From Chthoniobacteraceae bacterium (GTDB lineage Bacteria; Verrucomicrobiota; Verrucomicrobiia; Chthoniobacterales; Chthoniobacteraceae), in NCBI GenBank assembly GCA_947479475.1, contig CANJZW010000002.1, positions 54,552 through 118,551 on the forward strand: DNA of 64,000 bases. Reading direction: 5' to 3'. The notes below the pieces were generated by a model. The model was not told where the DNA came from. It did no database searches and saw nothing but the letters and a program-made list of their open reading frames with translations. Below are positions 1-15,000 of the stretch, piece after piece; position 1 is the stretch's first letter, and each line of letters opens with the position of its first letter. The translations under genes were made by a program, and so were the position numbers.

Positions 1-3000
1 ACGCACCCGGGGTGGTCACATTTAGAAGTCCAGTGTATGCCGCCTGCGAGTACTGGAAGGTTGCGGCAGCCGTTGCCGGCCGGTTCAGGAAATTTGCGTC
101 GGAAGGATGGGACACACGCTGGGCCGTGTACCCGATGCCGCCCACGGCTTGCGAAAGGGCGGGAAAGGCTGCCCCCATGGCTCTGGTGGAAGTGGACGTA
201 AAGAAGCCGTTGAGACCGCCCTGCGTGAAGCCATACGTGCTCGCGGCGGCGCTACCACCGGACATCACGCTGGATTTCACCACGATGAGCGGAGCCGTGA
301 AGCCGTTCAAAGTGACGGTGCCGCCCACCGCGTAGGAGCTCGAAGTTGCAAGGGTATTGAGGGTGCCGATACTCACCACATCCGGGAAAACCACGGTCCC
401 CAGACCGATATTGACGGGTTTTGTCCCTGAACCGCCGCTGTAATCGTAAACCGTGACCGAGGTTCCCGAGGCGGGGTTGATTTTGACGGGGACCAGTCCG
501 GAGGTGCTCAGAAGGTCAATGCGGAGGCTGTAGGCATTGGCCCCGAGCACGTTGAGGATTTGGCCGCCAGACATGGAAAGCGTCGGAACCTCGATCGTGC
601 TGCCCACATTTGAACCGCCGGCATTCCCGATCTGGAGATTGAGGGCGGAGGCGCTCGTACCCGCGCTGATGCCCGAAGCGTACGTGATCACCCCGTAACT
701 GGATGCCCCGTTGTTGAGCAACTGCAGAAGACCGCCGTTCACATTCACATTGCCGCTGGTCAGCGGGGAGGCCGAGGAGCCAGCAATGCCCGACAACTGC
801 AGGGTGCCCGCATTGAGCGTCACGCCGCCGGCAAAGCCGTTGTTATTGAGCAGCGCCAGCGTTCCCAAACCCGTCTTTACGAGTGAGGAACTGGCATCGC
901 TTCCACTGATCATACCGCCAAGCGTGAGGGTTGCCTGGGGCGCCTCAATATTGAGCGTCGTCCCACCCGCCGGCAGCGTGGTGTCCCCGTTTAAAGTGAG
1001 CGCGTTCAGGCCGCGGAAGTTCAGGCTCGAACCGAGTGTATAGGCATTGGCCAGTGTGTAGGCGGCCGTGGTGACCAGCGTCGTATTGGCGGCCAGGGTT
1101 AGCAGCCCGGTTCCCGCGGGACCGGAACTCAGCACGGTTCCCGAAGTGGTCCCTGTGCTGTTGGCGCCGATGACGAGTCCCCCTGCCAAAACGTTCACTC
1201 CGCCCGTAAAGTTGCTGTTGGCGCTGCTGAGTTGCAGCAGGCCGTCGCCCGTCTTGGTGATGCCGGCAATTCCGGTGCCGGCGGCATCTGTGATCATGGC
1301 GCTGACGCTGAGCGTCGGAGTCACGGGAGCGATGGCCGTGTTGCCGTTCACCGTGACGGGCGCTATGTTGAGGGTGCGCGTGCTGCCGTTGAGATCTAGA
1401 ACGGAGCCTGTGGAGGAGATGGTGGCGACGGACCCGACATTGGAAGAAGCCGCGGTGATGTCCCCGGTGAGCTTAAGCGTGCTCCATGTCGTGAAGCTCA
1501 CCCCGTTCACACTGGTCCCTGTAGCCGGCTTGCTAAGCACCACCGTGGCGCCATCCCCATTGACCGTCTGGATGAAGGTGCCTGCGGGGATGTTTGCCGA
1601 ACCCGTGATGGGCATACCGGCGGCCAGTCCAGCCGTCGAGGGCAGCGTGATGATCGTGGAGCCGGCCTCCGTCGAACCGCCGCCATACGGAGTGAGCGTC
1701 AGCCCAGCGTTGGTGGCGGTGGCGGTACCGCTCAAAAGAACGGTGGTGGAGTTGAGCACTTGGGAAACCGTGACTCCAGCGGGTAGCCCCGTGCCAAACA
1801 AGGGCATGCCGGGCACCAAGCCGTAGGTATTCGCCATGGTCACAAGGTTCGAACCCGAAGTTGTCGAAGCACTCGTGAGGGTGGAAAGACCGCCGCCCAG
1901 TGCGACGATGGGAGCAGCGCCACCGTTGTTGTTGAAGGTTAGCCCGGCGAACGCGGCGTCATAGGTATTCAGGTTGAGATTGGCGCCGCCTTTGAGCGTT
2001 GGAGTGACCGTAGTGGCGATCTGGCCCGGGCCCAGGATTGAGACCGTGCCGTAATTGATCGTCAATGGTCCTGGGATACCGACGACACTCGTCCCATTCG
2101 CTCCATTCACCGCGAGCTGGACGGTTCCATAATACGTGGGATTTCCATTCAGCGTGGTTCCTCCCGAGTAGGAATTTGAACCCGCCATCAGCAGCACCGC
2201 GTTGTTGAAACTTGAGAATACCAGCCCTGTTTTCGCGCCGTAACCGCTGTCCACGATCGCCGAGTTGAGGGTCAGGGTGGGGTAATTGACGGTAATGTAA
2301 AGTGGCGCCGTGCCGGCGTTTTGCGTGCCACCTGCCGTCAGAAAACCGTTGCCGACGGCTGATCCGATGGAGCGTGCGAAGTTGCCGGTTGTGACGAAAG
2401 CTCCCGCCGTCAGGTTGAGAGTGTCTGCATCGTCGGCAAAGAGGATGGACTGGCCTGCAGCGCTGGCGTTGAAAGCGATCGCATTTGCACTGTAGGTGCC
2501 GCCCGCCCCCGGGCTCACATCCGGGATGGTGAAAGTTCCCGAAACCAGCCTCAAATTTTGCGTGGCACTACCACTCCCCAACGGCACAGTGAGCGCATCG
2601 TATCCCCTGAAGCCCGTTTGGTTCAGCGCTGCAAACCCAAGCTGTGAATCGTACGAAACAAGGTCCGTGGCATCGGAGGCAAAGGGCACAATCCCGTTAA
2701 CCAGCGGGCTCGCGCCTGCGACCCCGTTGAACGTTCCATTGAAGGTCATCCGGGCCGCGCTCCCGATCAGGCCCTTGGCAGAGTTGGTGAAGAGCGTCGC
2801 ATTGCCCGCGACGGTCAAGGATCCAAAGTTTAAGGAGGCCGAGCGGACGCCGTTATTCCCATTCGTTACCGCGAACTGATTGAGTCCTTCCCCAAGAGTG
2901 AGGCTGCCGAACGTCTCACTGGCGGTCGTGTTGTCGCGACCGGTGAAATTTAAAACCCCACCCCGCAGGGTGATGGGCGCGGCGTCATTAATGCGGTTGG

Positions 3001-6000
3001 TGAGGGAAGCCTGGTTGCCATTGGTCAGGGTGAGCGCGGCGTAGTTGAGCTCGAGGGAGGACGTATTGGGCAGGGTCGCAAAATCCGTGAGGGTCAGCCC
3101 GCCGTAGTTGATCAGCGTGGCACCCGCATACGTGTTGGGCGAAAAAAGGGTGAGTGTCGCGCTGCCGGTTTTGTTGAAACTGATCTGCCCGGAGATGTTT
3201 CCGCCCCAGGAGTCATTATTGAATCCAGCATCGACAAAGGTGGCGGGAGTCCCGGAATAGACGACTCCCGCGGTCCCTGGAACACTGGCATTGGATGGGC
3301 TTCTGAGAAGACCAACCATCTGGCTATTGCCGTTGAGATCAAGTTTGGCGCCTGGGGCAACCAAGAGGTACTGACCTAACGTCCCTGTGCCCACGCCCGG
3401 CCAGAGTGTATTGGTGCCGGCGGCCAAAACGGTCGTGCCTCCCGCCAAGGTCAAGTACTGGTTATTGGCAGTTGCAAAGTATTGTTTCGAAGCAAAGGAG
3501 AGATTCCCCTCCAGGGCTTTGTTCACATTAGTCCCTACAATCGCCGCATTTATCGTCAAATTCGAACCGGCGTCCGTGAAGAACGTGAATTCGCCAGGAG
3601 CCGTGATCACCGGAGCGCTTCCTCCAGCAGCCAGAAAAGCGTTCCCGATCGTCGCATTAGTGCCGCCGCTCACCAGGAGATTCCCCGAGACGACGTTCAA
3701 GGCTAAGCCGCCCGCGGCCGCAAAATTCAATCCAACGGCAGCCCCCGTGCCCGCGAGCAAGAGCGAGTTTAAAGACTTCCCGGGGAGTCCCGGACTGGCC
3801 TCATCCGTGGAGGTCCCTGTGAGCTTCAGATTGTAGTTGATCGAGGTGGTATCAAGGGCGTTGAAACCCGTGGCTGCGGTGCCGGAGGAACCCGCCACCG
3901 AAAGAAGCGTTCCGAGGCCCACATTGACACTGCCGACGCTCGCCGGATAGGTGAAAGGCACGATCGCGACCGTTCCTCCGGAGATGATAAGAGTGCCGGC
4001 GAAATTGAGTCCGCTGGCATCGCGGACGACGGCCCTTGCCATGAGCGAACCGGTGAGCGTTGGCGCGGCGCTAAAACGGATGGAGGTTTGAGCGGAGGTG
4101 AGCATTGATCCGCTCTGAAACACCAGGACGTTATTGGCAGCCATGGTCAAGGAACTGAAGGAAAGGGTTCCTGCGGCTGAACCGCCGTTTGACATGGAGA
4201 CCAGATTATTCGCCGCCTGGGCTGGAAGAGTGAGCGCTCCGAGCGTTTCGCTTGAAGCTGAAGTGCCGTTCGCAACGTAGGAGAACGCCCCGCCATAGAT
4301 TGTAACGGGCCGGCTTCCAAGACGGTTGGCCACCGCGAGTGTGCCGGAATCGTTGACCAGCAGCGTCGCGCCGGCGCTCAACACGGCCGGGACCGTATTG
4401 GCGCCCGCGAGCGTGCCCGCGCCGATCAGAGCGAGCGTGCCGCCGTAAACCGTAAAGCCATTACCCGGATTAGCAGCCTGGGCCGTGGTGATGTTCACGA
4501 TTCCGGGCCCGTATTTATTCATCTGGTAAAACTGATTAGCCGGGCTTGAAGCCACGGTGTAAGCGCTGTTTAAGTTGAGCGTCCCTGCCACATTCAAATT
4601 GAAATAGCGACCACTCGAACTTGGGTTATTAATCCCGCCATTGACGTTCAACGTGGCCCCCGCATCCACCCCTAGCGACAGATCATAACTTGAGGTGAGT
4701 AAACCGGTAACGGTGTTCACTCCGGAAACACTCTCTACCGCGCCCCCGAAGTTGATGCCCGAAAAAATCACCCCGTTCGCCGCGTTGTTTAAAACCATGG
4801 GATTCGCCACCGTAATTCCACCGCTCAAAAGCAGAGCAGCCCCCTGAGCCGTGGAGGACGGTTGCACATAGATGGTTCCACTGCCAAGTGCTGCGCCGTT
4901 GGTCAGCAGCACAGCACCCGCATCGATTTTGAGGGATCCGAACCAGTTGGAATTGGCTGCGTTGAGCACCAGCGTTCCATTCTCGCCTTTGTTCAAATTC
5001 GCCCAGTTGACCGCCGAAACGTCAAAGGGCGTGTTCAGGGTCAGGGTCTTCCCGTCCACCACTTCGATTTTGCGCGTCTCGTTTCCTGTGAGGTTGAGAC
5101 TTCCAAACTTGATGCCGCCCGTATTCATCGTGATGTCCCCCGTGGCCCGGAACGCCGCCGTTTTACCCGTCGCAGGATTCAGAAAAATCGTGTTGTTGGC
5201 GTCTCCAAGGGCGGCTAGAGAGGATACCCCGAGCACGCCGTCGCGGATGTCCATGTAGGAACCCGAGCCGCCAAAAGAATTGTTGCCCGTAAGAATCATG
5301 GTTCCAAGCCCTGTCTTGATAAGCACCGGCCCGCCCACCTGCCCCCCGGAAACGGCGCCGGAGAGGGTCAGCCCCTGGGTCACGTTGGAGGCGGACGCTG
5401 TAGCGACGTTAAAGGTCGGGGCCACACTCGTGCTCAGCGCCAGTGCCGCCGTGAGATCGAGTCCGTACCCGTTGTTGTTGGCAATCGCCACGACCTGATC
5501 GGTCAACCCACTGATGGTCCCGCCAAACTGGATCAGCTTGTTCAAGGGAGTCTGGTTGATGGGCAACAGACCTGTGGAATTCGCAGTGATCCCAAACGCG
5601 AGACGGTCCACGGCAAAGCCGGCGTCGACTCCGGGGAGAATGCTGACCGGCACGCTGCCTGCCTGCAGAACATCGGCAGCACCCAACCCATTTGGATTAC
5701 CATCCATGGTGAAGCCAAGGTAACCGCCCGCAAGAACCACGGGGCGGCTATTGATGGCCGTGACTCCATTCAGGCCGAGGATGCCCTGGTTCACAACCAC
5801 ATTTCCGGACAGGCTGGTGTTCGAGGCAGACAGCTTGAGCAGGCCAACGCCCGACTTCGTAAGCGAGCCGGAGCTCGTCAGCGGGCTGGAGAGCAACACC
5901 CCGCCCGTGGCGCTGTTGTTCTGGGTGATGATGTATTCGCCCGTTGGGTTTGTAATGCCGGAACCAAACCCTCCAAAACTGATCGGCTGCGGAGTCGCAG

Positions 6001-9000
6001 AACCGGTGAACAGCAAGGCGCCGCTCGCGATGTTGAGGGAGTCGGAAGCCCCGGAGCCTGAGACCGTCAATAACGATCCTGTGGTGGTGCTGGTGGAATC
6101 AATCAGCAGCGCGTTCAGCGTGTGCCCCGTGCCCGCGAGGGTGAGGTCGCTCTGGGCGGAGTAACGCACGTTGTTCAGGGGCGTCGTTCCTCCGGAGGCA
6201 GTGAGCTGCTCATACTCGTAGGCGAGGTTGAGCGCACGGAACCCGCGGCCGAAACCGGCCAGGGTGCTATAGGTGACGAAGGTGTTGCCGACCGGGCCGG
6301 CGGCATTGCTGGTAATGGCTTGCCCCGTGGCCCAGGGAAGGATGCTGATCTGGGGGGAACTGGCATTAATATCGCCGTTCACAAGCGCGCCACCCCCAAT
6401 GAGATTGGACCCTTTGAGATTGGCATCCGTGGTCACGATCAAATCACCCCGGGTGGTACTGAGCGGAAGATCCAAACCGTTAGCCAGAATGGTGACCATC
6501 GCGTTGTTGGTGCGGCTCAGGCTGGAGAGGGTCAGCTGCGGATTGGCGTTTGGAGCCTCTGCGACAACGCGGATCGTATTATTTCCACCAGCCAGAGTGA
6601 CGGCACCCAGCACCTCATTCCGCAGAGCATTCGTGGGTACATTTACCTGATCCGTTCGCATCGTGAGTCCAAGCCATTGGTTGGCCGTGTTCGTGGCTGC
6701 GTTTAAGAGAGTGATTGGTGCAGCGTCGTTGATTTTGTTCACCCACTGCGTGCCGTTTTGATCAATCAATAATCCACCGAGATTGCTGATCACTAAGGCT
6801 CCGAGCTGTGTGAAATTGCCGACCGCATTACCCGCCGGCAAGCCCGTCCCCTGCTGTAAATACCCAATCGCATTATTAATCTTCAGCGTGCCGCTGAACG
6901 TATTCGTGGCAGTACGAATCGCCAGGCCATTCCCTGGCGTCAATGGGAACGCACCTTGAATAATCAGTGCGCCAGTTCCAGTAATGGCTCCATCGTAGTT
7001 GCTATTGCCACTCTGCACCACCGTGAGGGTCGCCGTGCCAATGGCCACCTCGCCGCCCACCGTGGCCGCGCCCGAGTTTGCGAGCGTTCCCGGTGCCGGG
7101 GGCGTGCCGCCGCCCAAATAACCGCCACCGGCGAGGTTGCCGATCGTCTCGTTCACCCCGCCTAAATCCAACTTCGCACCCAGCTTGTTAGCCAGAGTGA
7201 CAGCGGAGCGGTCCCCTATCGCGTTCCCGCCGGCAAGCAGCAGCGTGCCCGAATTGATGGTGGTGCCGCCCGTGTACGCGCTCGCGGTGGAGGTCAGTTT
7301 GAGCGTGCCATTGCCTGCCTTGGTGAGCGCGACGGCCACTGGGGTTCCGCCGGAGTTGAACGAGTTTTCGATCCTCGAGGAAATATTGAGCGTCCCGATA
7401 GTGTTCTGCTGGAAGACAATCAACTCACCCCCGGAGGACGTCAGCGCGCCACCCGCGAGGGCGGAAGTATTGGCACCCACGTTTGGCGTCACCAAGATAC
7501 CGCCGCCCACACCGCTCGTGCCGGTAATGTTGAGGATCGAACCCGCGGCAACATTCAGACTACCAGAGCCTGTGGTGTTAAAACGCAGCGTATTGAGTGA
7601 GGCCGCGCCGGAGGTGTTCGTATAAATCCCGCTGAAGCCGGCGGACGCTCCATCGGTGGCGTTCTCCGTCCCAGTCACCGTCGTCGTGAACGAAGCAAAA
7701 GTGGTGGTCCCGGCGGCCTGCAAGTTGCCGGCAGCACTCGTGCCTGCAAAGAACATCCCGTTTGCGTTGTTTAACAAAGCCCAGTTTCCCAGAATGCTCG
7801 CCCCCGTATTGACGGTCCCGCCGGCCACGTTAAAGAGGACCGTGGAGGCGGTATTCCGAGTGATCCCACCGGTAGTCAAAGTCAACGAACCGCCATTGGT
7901 GATATTGAGCGTGAGCACAGGGCTCGTGTTCGCCGTTAGGGTCGTGCTCGTGTAGGTCTGCGTGCCGCCAGTGGCGTCTGCTTTGGAAATAAGCAACGAG
8001 CCGGCGCCGAGGGTGAGAGCGCCCAGTCCCAACTGATTGCCAGTGGCACCAGTCAACGTCGCAGCCAGAGTCCCGCCACTCACGGTGATTCCGCCAGTAA
8101 AGGTGTTGACCACTCCCAAACCGGAACTTCCAATCGTCAGCAGTCCCGCTCCCTGTTTTACAAGGGTTGCAGACGCACCGCTCACGGCACCCGTAATAAC
8201 GGTGTTGCCCGTCCCAGCGATCGTTAAATTACTACTACCGGCCAAGACAAAAGTACTTCCAGAGAAAATTGTCGTTCCATTATTGACGTAAAGAGTCGCC
8301 GACGCGCTGGACGTCGCCACGCCGCCGAATTCAACGTCCTGCGCTCCTTGAATCACGCTGATCGATGCCGTGATACCGCTTCCAAATGCAACGGCATTCG
8401 TCAGCTTGGAAGCTCCAGTCATGGGCGCTGTGCTTTGCAGAAAACCCGTCGTCCCATAGAATTGAAAGGCTCCAGTTCCAGCTGGGTTGAGCGATCCTAT
8501 TTTATCTAACTGCAGTACGCCGGAGGTTAACCGAATTCCGCCAGTAAAAGTGTTCGGCGAACTCCCTCCGATCTTCACGAGGCCAGGGCCGTACTGGACG
8601 TTGGCAGCCGCATTGATAGTGAGATTAAATGCACCTGTATTGTCTTGGATCACCCCAGTCAAAACGGTCGTGCCGGAGCCCCCCAAGGTCAAGGTACGAC
8701 TGCTGGACTCATTCCCCTGGGAAACAGTGGAGGCGAAGGTCAGTGTTTTTCCGGCGGGCAAATAGTTTCCAATCCCATAACCATTTGTCGTAGAATTACT
8801 CAACGCTCCATTCACCGTGATAGAGTAGTTTCCCACCACGTTCGTGGTCGTTCCTTGCGCCTGTGTCCACGCATTGGACAGGGTGAGGTCGCCGGCAAGC
8901 GCCATTACGGAGGCATTCTGGGGTTGAAACGCGCCCGACCCAAGAGCGTTGTTGTTCCCAATGCCAAGCACACCTCCGCCAAGTGATATGGAGGCTGAAA

Positions 9001-12000
9001 GCCCGGAGTTATTCCCAGTGAGCGCCCAGAAACCCGTACCGCTCTTACTAATGGGCAGGTTGCCACTAAGGATCGCGGAAATCTGGTTCGCCTCTGTGTT
9101 GACTCCACTAAGCGTTAACGCCTGTCCCGCCGTCCCTGCGTAAGAAGTAATATTCAACGGGCCGCTCCCGTTGGATTCAATCGTGCTGCTGGTCGTAACG
9201 TTAATCGGTCGCGTCACTGTTTCCCCCGCGCCGTAATACAATACGGTAGCACCACCGAGATTCAGCGTTCCTCCCCCGACATTCGTCCCAAAGTTGCTCG
9301 CCGTCGCGCCGGCCGCCCCAATGGAAGTCACCGCCACGTTGCCCGCTGTAAGCGTCGTTGGGCCCGTATAGGTGTTTGCGCCTGTGATGTAGAGCAGCCC
9401 GGGGTTTGTTCCCTTGTTCACAGTCAGCCCGCCGCCTGCGCCGCTCAGGACCCCGGAGAGGATGCCATAATCGGTGGTCGTAGTGAGATTGTCCTCGATA
9501 AGAACCGTTCTCGTAACACCTCCGAGATCCATATTGTTGCTGAACTCGACGGGGGACAACGCGCTGGTCGCATTCAAAACAAGGTTTCCAGTCGTCACAA
9601 ATCCGCCGCTCCCCCAGGTGAGTGCGAAGCCGTTTCCAAGCGACACCGTCAACTTGGATTCCGCCCCGGCAAACCCGCCGCTGTTGGTCCACTGCACTTG
9701 GCCAGGCCCCGTCCCGACCGCCCGATTAAACGTGCCAGAGGACTCCAGAACACCACCCGCGAGGTTCAAGTTACTGGTGCCTGGCAGCGTCACCAGCCCG
9801 TTGTAATTGGCGCGCAATTGGCCGGACGTGATTGTGGTAGTGCCGCTATACGCGTTATTTGGATTGCTCAAAAGCCAGAGCCCGGCCCCTGTTTTTGTCA
9901 CCGAAAGCGCCTCATTCGCATTGGGATTGTTTACGAGTCGAATCCCCATTTCGTTATCGCCCGTGGAGTTGCCCTGCAGCGTCAGAGTACGCGCCCCGCT
10001 GCCAGCGAAGGCAACAGTACCGGCCCCCGCAACCCCGCCCACACTGCCCGTGAAGACGAGAGCGGCGTTGTTTTGCGCGCCGGCCGCCAGCACCGAATTT
10101 CCATACTGGCCGGAACTGTCAATCGTTCCGTTCCCAGCGAAGGTAAATAGACGGTCAATGGCCACAGAGGGGGTTTGCGTGAATTGCGAAAATACCGCGT
10201 TAGCTCCCGTGTACAGCAGGATGCCGCCATTAAAGACGAGGTTTGAGGCAGCGCTGCTGGACGCACCGATAGAACTTGCGACACCCCCATTGGCCAAAAC
10301 GTTCACCCCCAAGATTGCGGCTCCGCTGAGTACCGTAGGACCCGTGTACGTGTTCAGACCAAACAAATACTCCGTGCCCGAAACGCCGTTACGTACAACC
10401 CCAAGCGTTCCGCCCGTGTTACGGATCACACCCGCGAACACCCCGGACGCGGTTGCCACGCTCGAACCCAACGAAAAATAAGCCGTGGAGGCATTGCTGT
10501 TATCCACGATGCCGGCGCCCTGCAAGACGCCAAACGTAACAAGCGGTCCGGCCGGGCCACCCGTGTAGAGCGAAGGACTCGGCCCTGCGGCATTGACGTC
10601 CAGCAAGCCGTCCTGCCGCACCTGCACAAGGGTGGCGGCGATCGGCGCTCCGAGCGTGGCAGTGGCACCGCTCAAACGGAGGGTCCCGGAGTTGACGACC
10701 GTGTTGCCTGTATAGCTGTTGGGGCCGCCAAGCACGAGCAGACCGGAGCCCGCCTTGGTCAGGGACGCGGCTCCCGAGCCAATGGCGGCGTTGATGGTAA
10801 GCGCGTTTGTAGATGCGGCGCCTCCGATGGTGACCACCAATTCGGACGCGGCTCCCAGCGTATACGTCGGAGTGCCATTGTTTGCGATCGTGAAGGAGCC
10901 GTTGGAGTTGTCAAAGAGCACACCGCCCGCCGACAAGGTCAGGGCACCCCCCAGAGTCAGGGTGCCGAAGCCGGTGATTTTAAGAGCATTGATCGTTTGC
11001 GCGGCGGTGGTGCTGGTGTCACCCGAGAGCAAATAGGTGGCCGTGGAAGCACCACCCGAAACAGGCAGCGGCGTGTAGGCGGCGAGGGTATTGCCGGCGG
11101 CGAGGGTACCGCCCGCAAGGGTGCCGGCAAAATCCAAGCCGTTGTACGTCGCCCAGCCGAGGATCCCGTTTGTCATCGTTGCGGTCCCGAATTGGATAAG
11201 CCCCGTGCCCGGCTGAAAATCAACGGTCGCGCCCGCGGAGCGCGTGCCAAGGCCGGCAAGGGAGAGGGTGCCGCCATTGGTCAAAGCAAGCACACCGGCC
11301 CCAGCCGTCGCTGTTAGCGAGCCGCTCGTTTCAAGACCGGAGGCACTGAATGCCGCGTATTCAAAGCGCCCCCCCGCTGTTTGGCGGCCCAAACCAGGTG
11401 CGGCAATATCGCTGTTGAAAATGACTTGGGCAGTGCCCGCCAGAAGGTCGCTCGCAGCAGAGGTGGCTTGAAACCGCATCGTGCCCGCGGCCAACGTCAA
11501 ACTGCCTGAAAAACTGGTGAGCGAGCCAAACGTGACGGCTGTTCCGGTGGTAACGATAGCGGCGCCGATGTTGTTCGAGAGCCAGACGCTTCCTGCGCTG
11601 ATCGCATTGACGACAGTACCGCCTGGAATATTACCGCCGCCAGACACCGGCATCCCCACCACGATCCCGGCAGCCGTAGTTGTCCCCACCACCAAGACGT
11701 TGGAATATGCGGGACCTGAACTGACCGTGCCTGAAACCGAGCCAGCCGAGGTGATCGAAGGCGCGTAGACCCAGGTACCGGTCTCCGCTTTGAAAAGACT
11801 GGTGACTCCGAGCGTATCCGTGATGAGACCGGAAAAGAGATTCAGCGCCGTGCTGGTTCCCCCAAGCACGAGGCTTTTGGCGCCGGTCGCGTTTCCTCCT
11901 GCGCCGCTCGAAAATACGAGAGGCTGTGAGGCGCCTTGGTTGGCCAGAATCATACCGCTCCCGGTGGAGTTCAAGTTCACAAACTTCGGCGTGCTCTCGC

Positions 12001-15000
12001 CACCCCCTCCCACATAGTTTAACGCTCCACTGTTGAGGACAATCGGGCCATTTTGCGCTGCGGCATTGTTGATCGCTGCGAAAGTGCCGATTTGAAGCAC
12101 CCCGCCTTTGACCTCCGTCATGCCTGTGTAATTTGAGCCTTTGTTGTTCAAGATCAACTGGCCCGTGCCATTCTTCTGCAGGGCGTCCAAAAAGATGGGG
12201 TTTGTCGTCACGCTCAGGAGGCTGCCGTTCATGATGGTGTCGCCGTTCTGACTGAAAACCAGGTACCGCGTGACGTCATTGTTTCCAATCTGGACGTTGC
12301 TATTGATGGTGAACACTCCGTTAGCCGAGTTGTAGAAGTAACTGTTATTGTTTCCGTTTCCTCCACTCGTCGCCCCCAAACTGCCAATGGTAAGACCGTA
12401 GCCGTCACGACCGGAGAATGTGAAAAACCGGCCGGGCGCACCGAACGTGAACAGGCCCATGGTAATGTTCTGGTTCAGCCCCGTGCCGCCCACCAGGCGG
12501 TCCCCAAAAACCGTTCCGTTGCCATAATTAGTGCTGATGTTCTTGGCGCTGAATGTAGTCACGTCCGCGCCCTCGGTGCGGATTTCAAGCACGCCCGTAT
12601 TAGTATTATATTCCAACGCGTTCGCAGCCACACTGGTACCGAGGGCGCCACCGTTGGAAACCCGAACGAAGCCTGATAGGAGTTGAATGTTTCCACTGTA
12701 GGCATTGTTGGGATTTGTCAGAATCAGCGTCGAAGTTTGGGAGCCATTGCCGGTCTTAAACAGTCCTGCCGTCGTGGCCGCGATGGGGCCGGTAATCGTG
12801 ACGTTCCCGAACCCGTAACCGAAATAGGCCCCCTGCCCTGCCCCGAGGTTGAGCGTGCCAGAAATCGTCAGCATCCCCGCGTTGGAGCTGAAATACGTGG
12901 AGGTTGTCGCGGACGTACTGAGGGAGCCTGACAGCACGTTGTTCCCAATGCTCATCAGCGCTCCCAGCCCCTTGAAGGCGAATTGGGGCATCAAGACATT
13001 CGATGTACCCCAGCCCTGACCAGAGAGGAACAGGTTCTTTGCAATCGTGGCGCCCGCATTCGGATCGTTGGCGGCAATTTCGAGCGTGGCACCGTAGGTA
13101 TTACCATCCCCTCCGATGGACACGGACGAGGCGCCCCCCCCGAGTGCCTCGTTGCTGCGGGCCACCAGCACCCCGTTGAGCGCTGTCAACTGCCCGGTGA
13201 ACGTATTGTTTCCGCCGAGAACAAGGGCCCCTGTGCCAATCTTGGTGACATTGCTAGGGCCGGCGATCGTCCCGGTGAAGGCGCCGGGAGAGGTGCCGTC
13301 GTTCCCGATCATCAGCAGCGTACCTGCTGAAGCGACAACGCCCCCGCCCGAAAGGGATCCCAACGTCCGGATACCATCCAACGCCAACGTTGCTCCCGGG
13401 GCCACGTAGACGCTGGAGTTGTCGAGCAAGAGCGCGCCGGGCCCAAGAATGAGCGAGCCTGCGTACACCTGGGTCGCTCCACTGTTGGTGCCGACGCTGG
13501 TGATGGTCAGGGGGTTGCTGCCGTACTTGGCGAAGGTGTTGGCAAGGGGAAGCGCCATCCCGAAAGTGGCGTCGCTATTGGCGGTATCGAGTCCGAAACC
13601 GAATCCCGAAGCAAAGGCGACATTGCTCAAAAGCTGGGAAATCTGCGCCTCCGTCCAGTCCAAAGCTCCTCCGAAATTCAGAAGCAACATTGCGCCCCCG
13701 GAAACCGTGACATTGTTCAGAGTATTGTAGCCGGGCAAAGCTCTGCTTTGGGTAAGGGCGAGTGTTCCCGCAGATACACTCGTCAGTCCGGTATACGTGT
13801 TGGTGCCGGAGAGCACCAGCATCCCCCCACCCGATTTCGTCAGACCGTAATCTCCTGAAATCACGCCCCCAACGGTCAGCGTACTTGCGCTGACCGTGAC
13901 GATCGGACTGGCATTCAGCGTCACCGCCCCAGTCCCCAAGTTCAACGCATTGCTTCCAATAAAGGTAAAGCTGCCCCCCCATGTCTGCGCGTTGTTATTT
14001 ACGAGCGTGATCGCGCCACCGGAGGTATTGTCGAGCGTTGGAGTCCCGCTGAGCGCAAACACCCCGCCCGCGGCCCCAAGCGCCGTGGGGCTGTTGATGT
14101 TGATCTGCCCACCCGTGAGATTCACTCCCCCGCTAAAGGTATTGGTCCCACTCAAGCTCAAGGCACCGGCTCCGCTCTTGCTCAGACTAAACCCACTGCC
14201 ACTCACAGACCCCGCAAAATTCACAGCGCTCGCGACGCTCAGGGTCACCGGCGCCGTCAGCGTGGTGTTCCCACCGAAGATGAGCGTTCCGGTGTTGGCG
14301 GCATCTCCAAGGGTCAATGCGCCGGAAAGTGAAAGCGCGTTGCCAAGCGAACGCGCCGTTGTCGAGTCGCTTGAAATCGTCACCCCGCTGGCGGTTACCT
14401 GCCCCGAGCCAAATGCCGCATCGTTCCCTGCCTGTAACACCCCTCCCATGACATTTAGCCCTCCGCTGAACGTGTTGGCGCCGCTCAGAAGCAATACGCC
14501 GCCACCGGATACATTCAGCGTGCCGTTTTGAAGGACCGCCCCTAGAGACAATGTCACAGCGCGGGGCGAGACTGAAACTCCATTCACCGCGATGGGGCTG
14601 ACCGATATCGCCTGCGAAAGCCCCGCAAAGTCCAGGGTGCCAGAGAGGGTGGATGTGCTTGCAACATTGGAACTCGTCGCAGTCAAACTACCATTGAGGG
14701 TTAACACGCCGCCTGTCGTCACAGTGGGTGCGGTGGCGCCGGCGTTGTTGTTAATGGTTAGCCCCACTAGCGCGTTGGCTCCGAAAAGAGTCAGCGTGGA
14801 GGCTCCATTTAGTGTGACGGCATTGGCGGCGTTGATCTGATTCGCGCCCACCGTCTGCGTCAGCGTCGCGGCGTTGAGCGTCAGGCCGCCCGCAGGAATA
14901 ACCACCGTATTGGCGGCGTTGTTTAGCGCGAGCGTGACCCCGTCAAGGACCGTTCCCCCCGAGTAAGCATTAGAGCCACTGCCGAGATTAAAAGTACCGG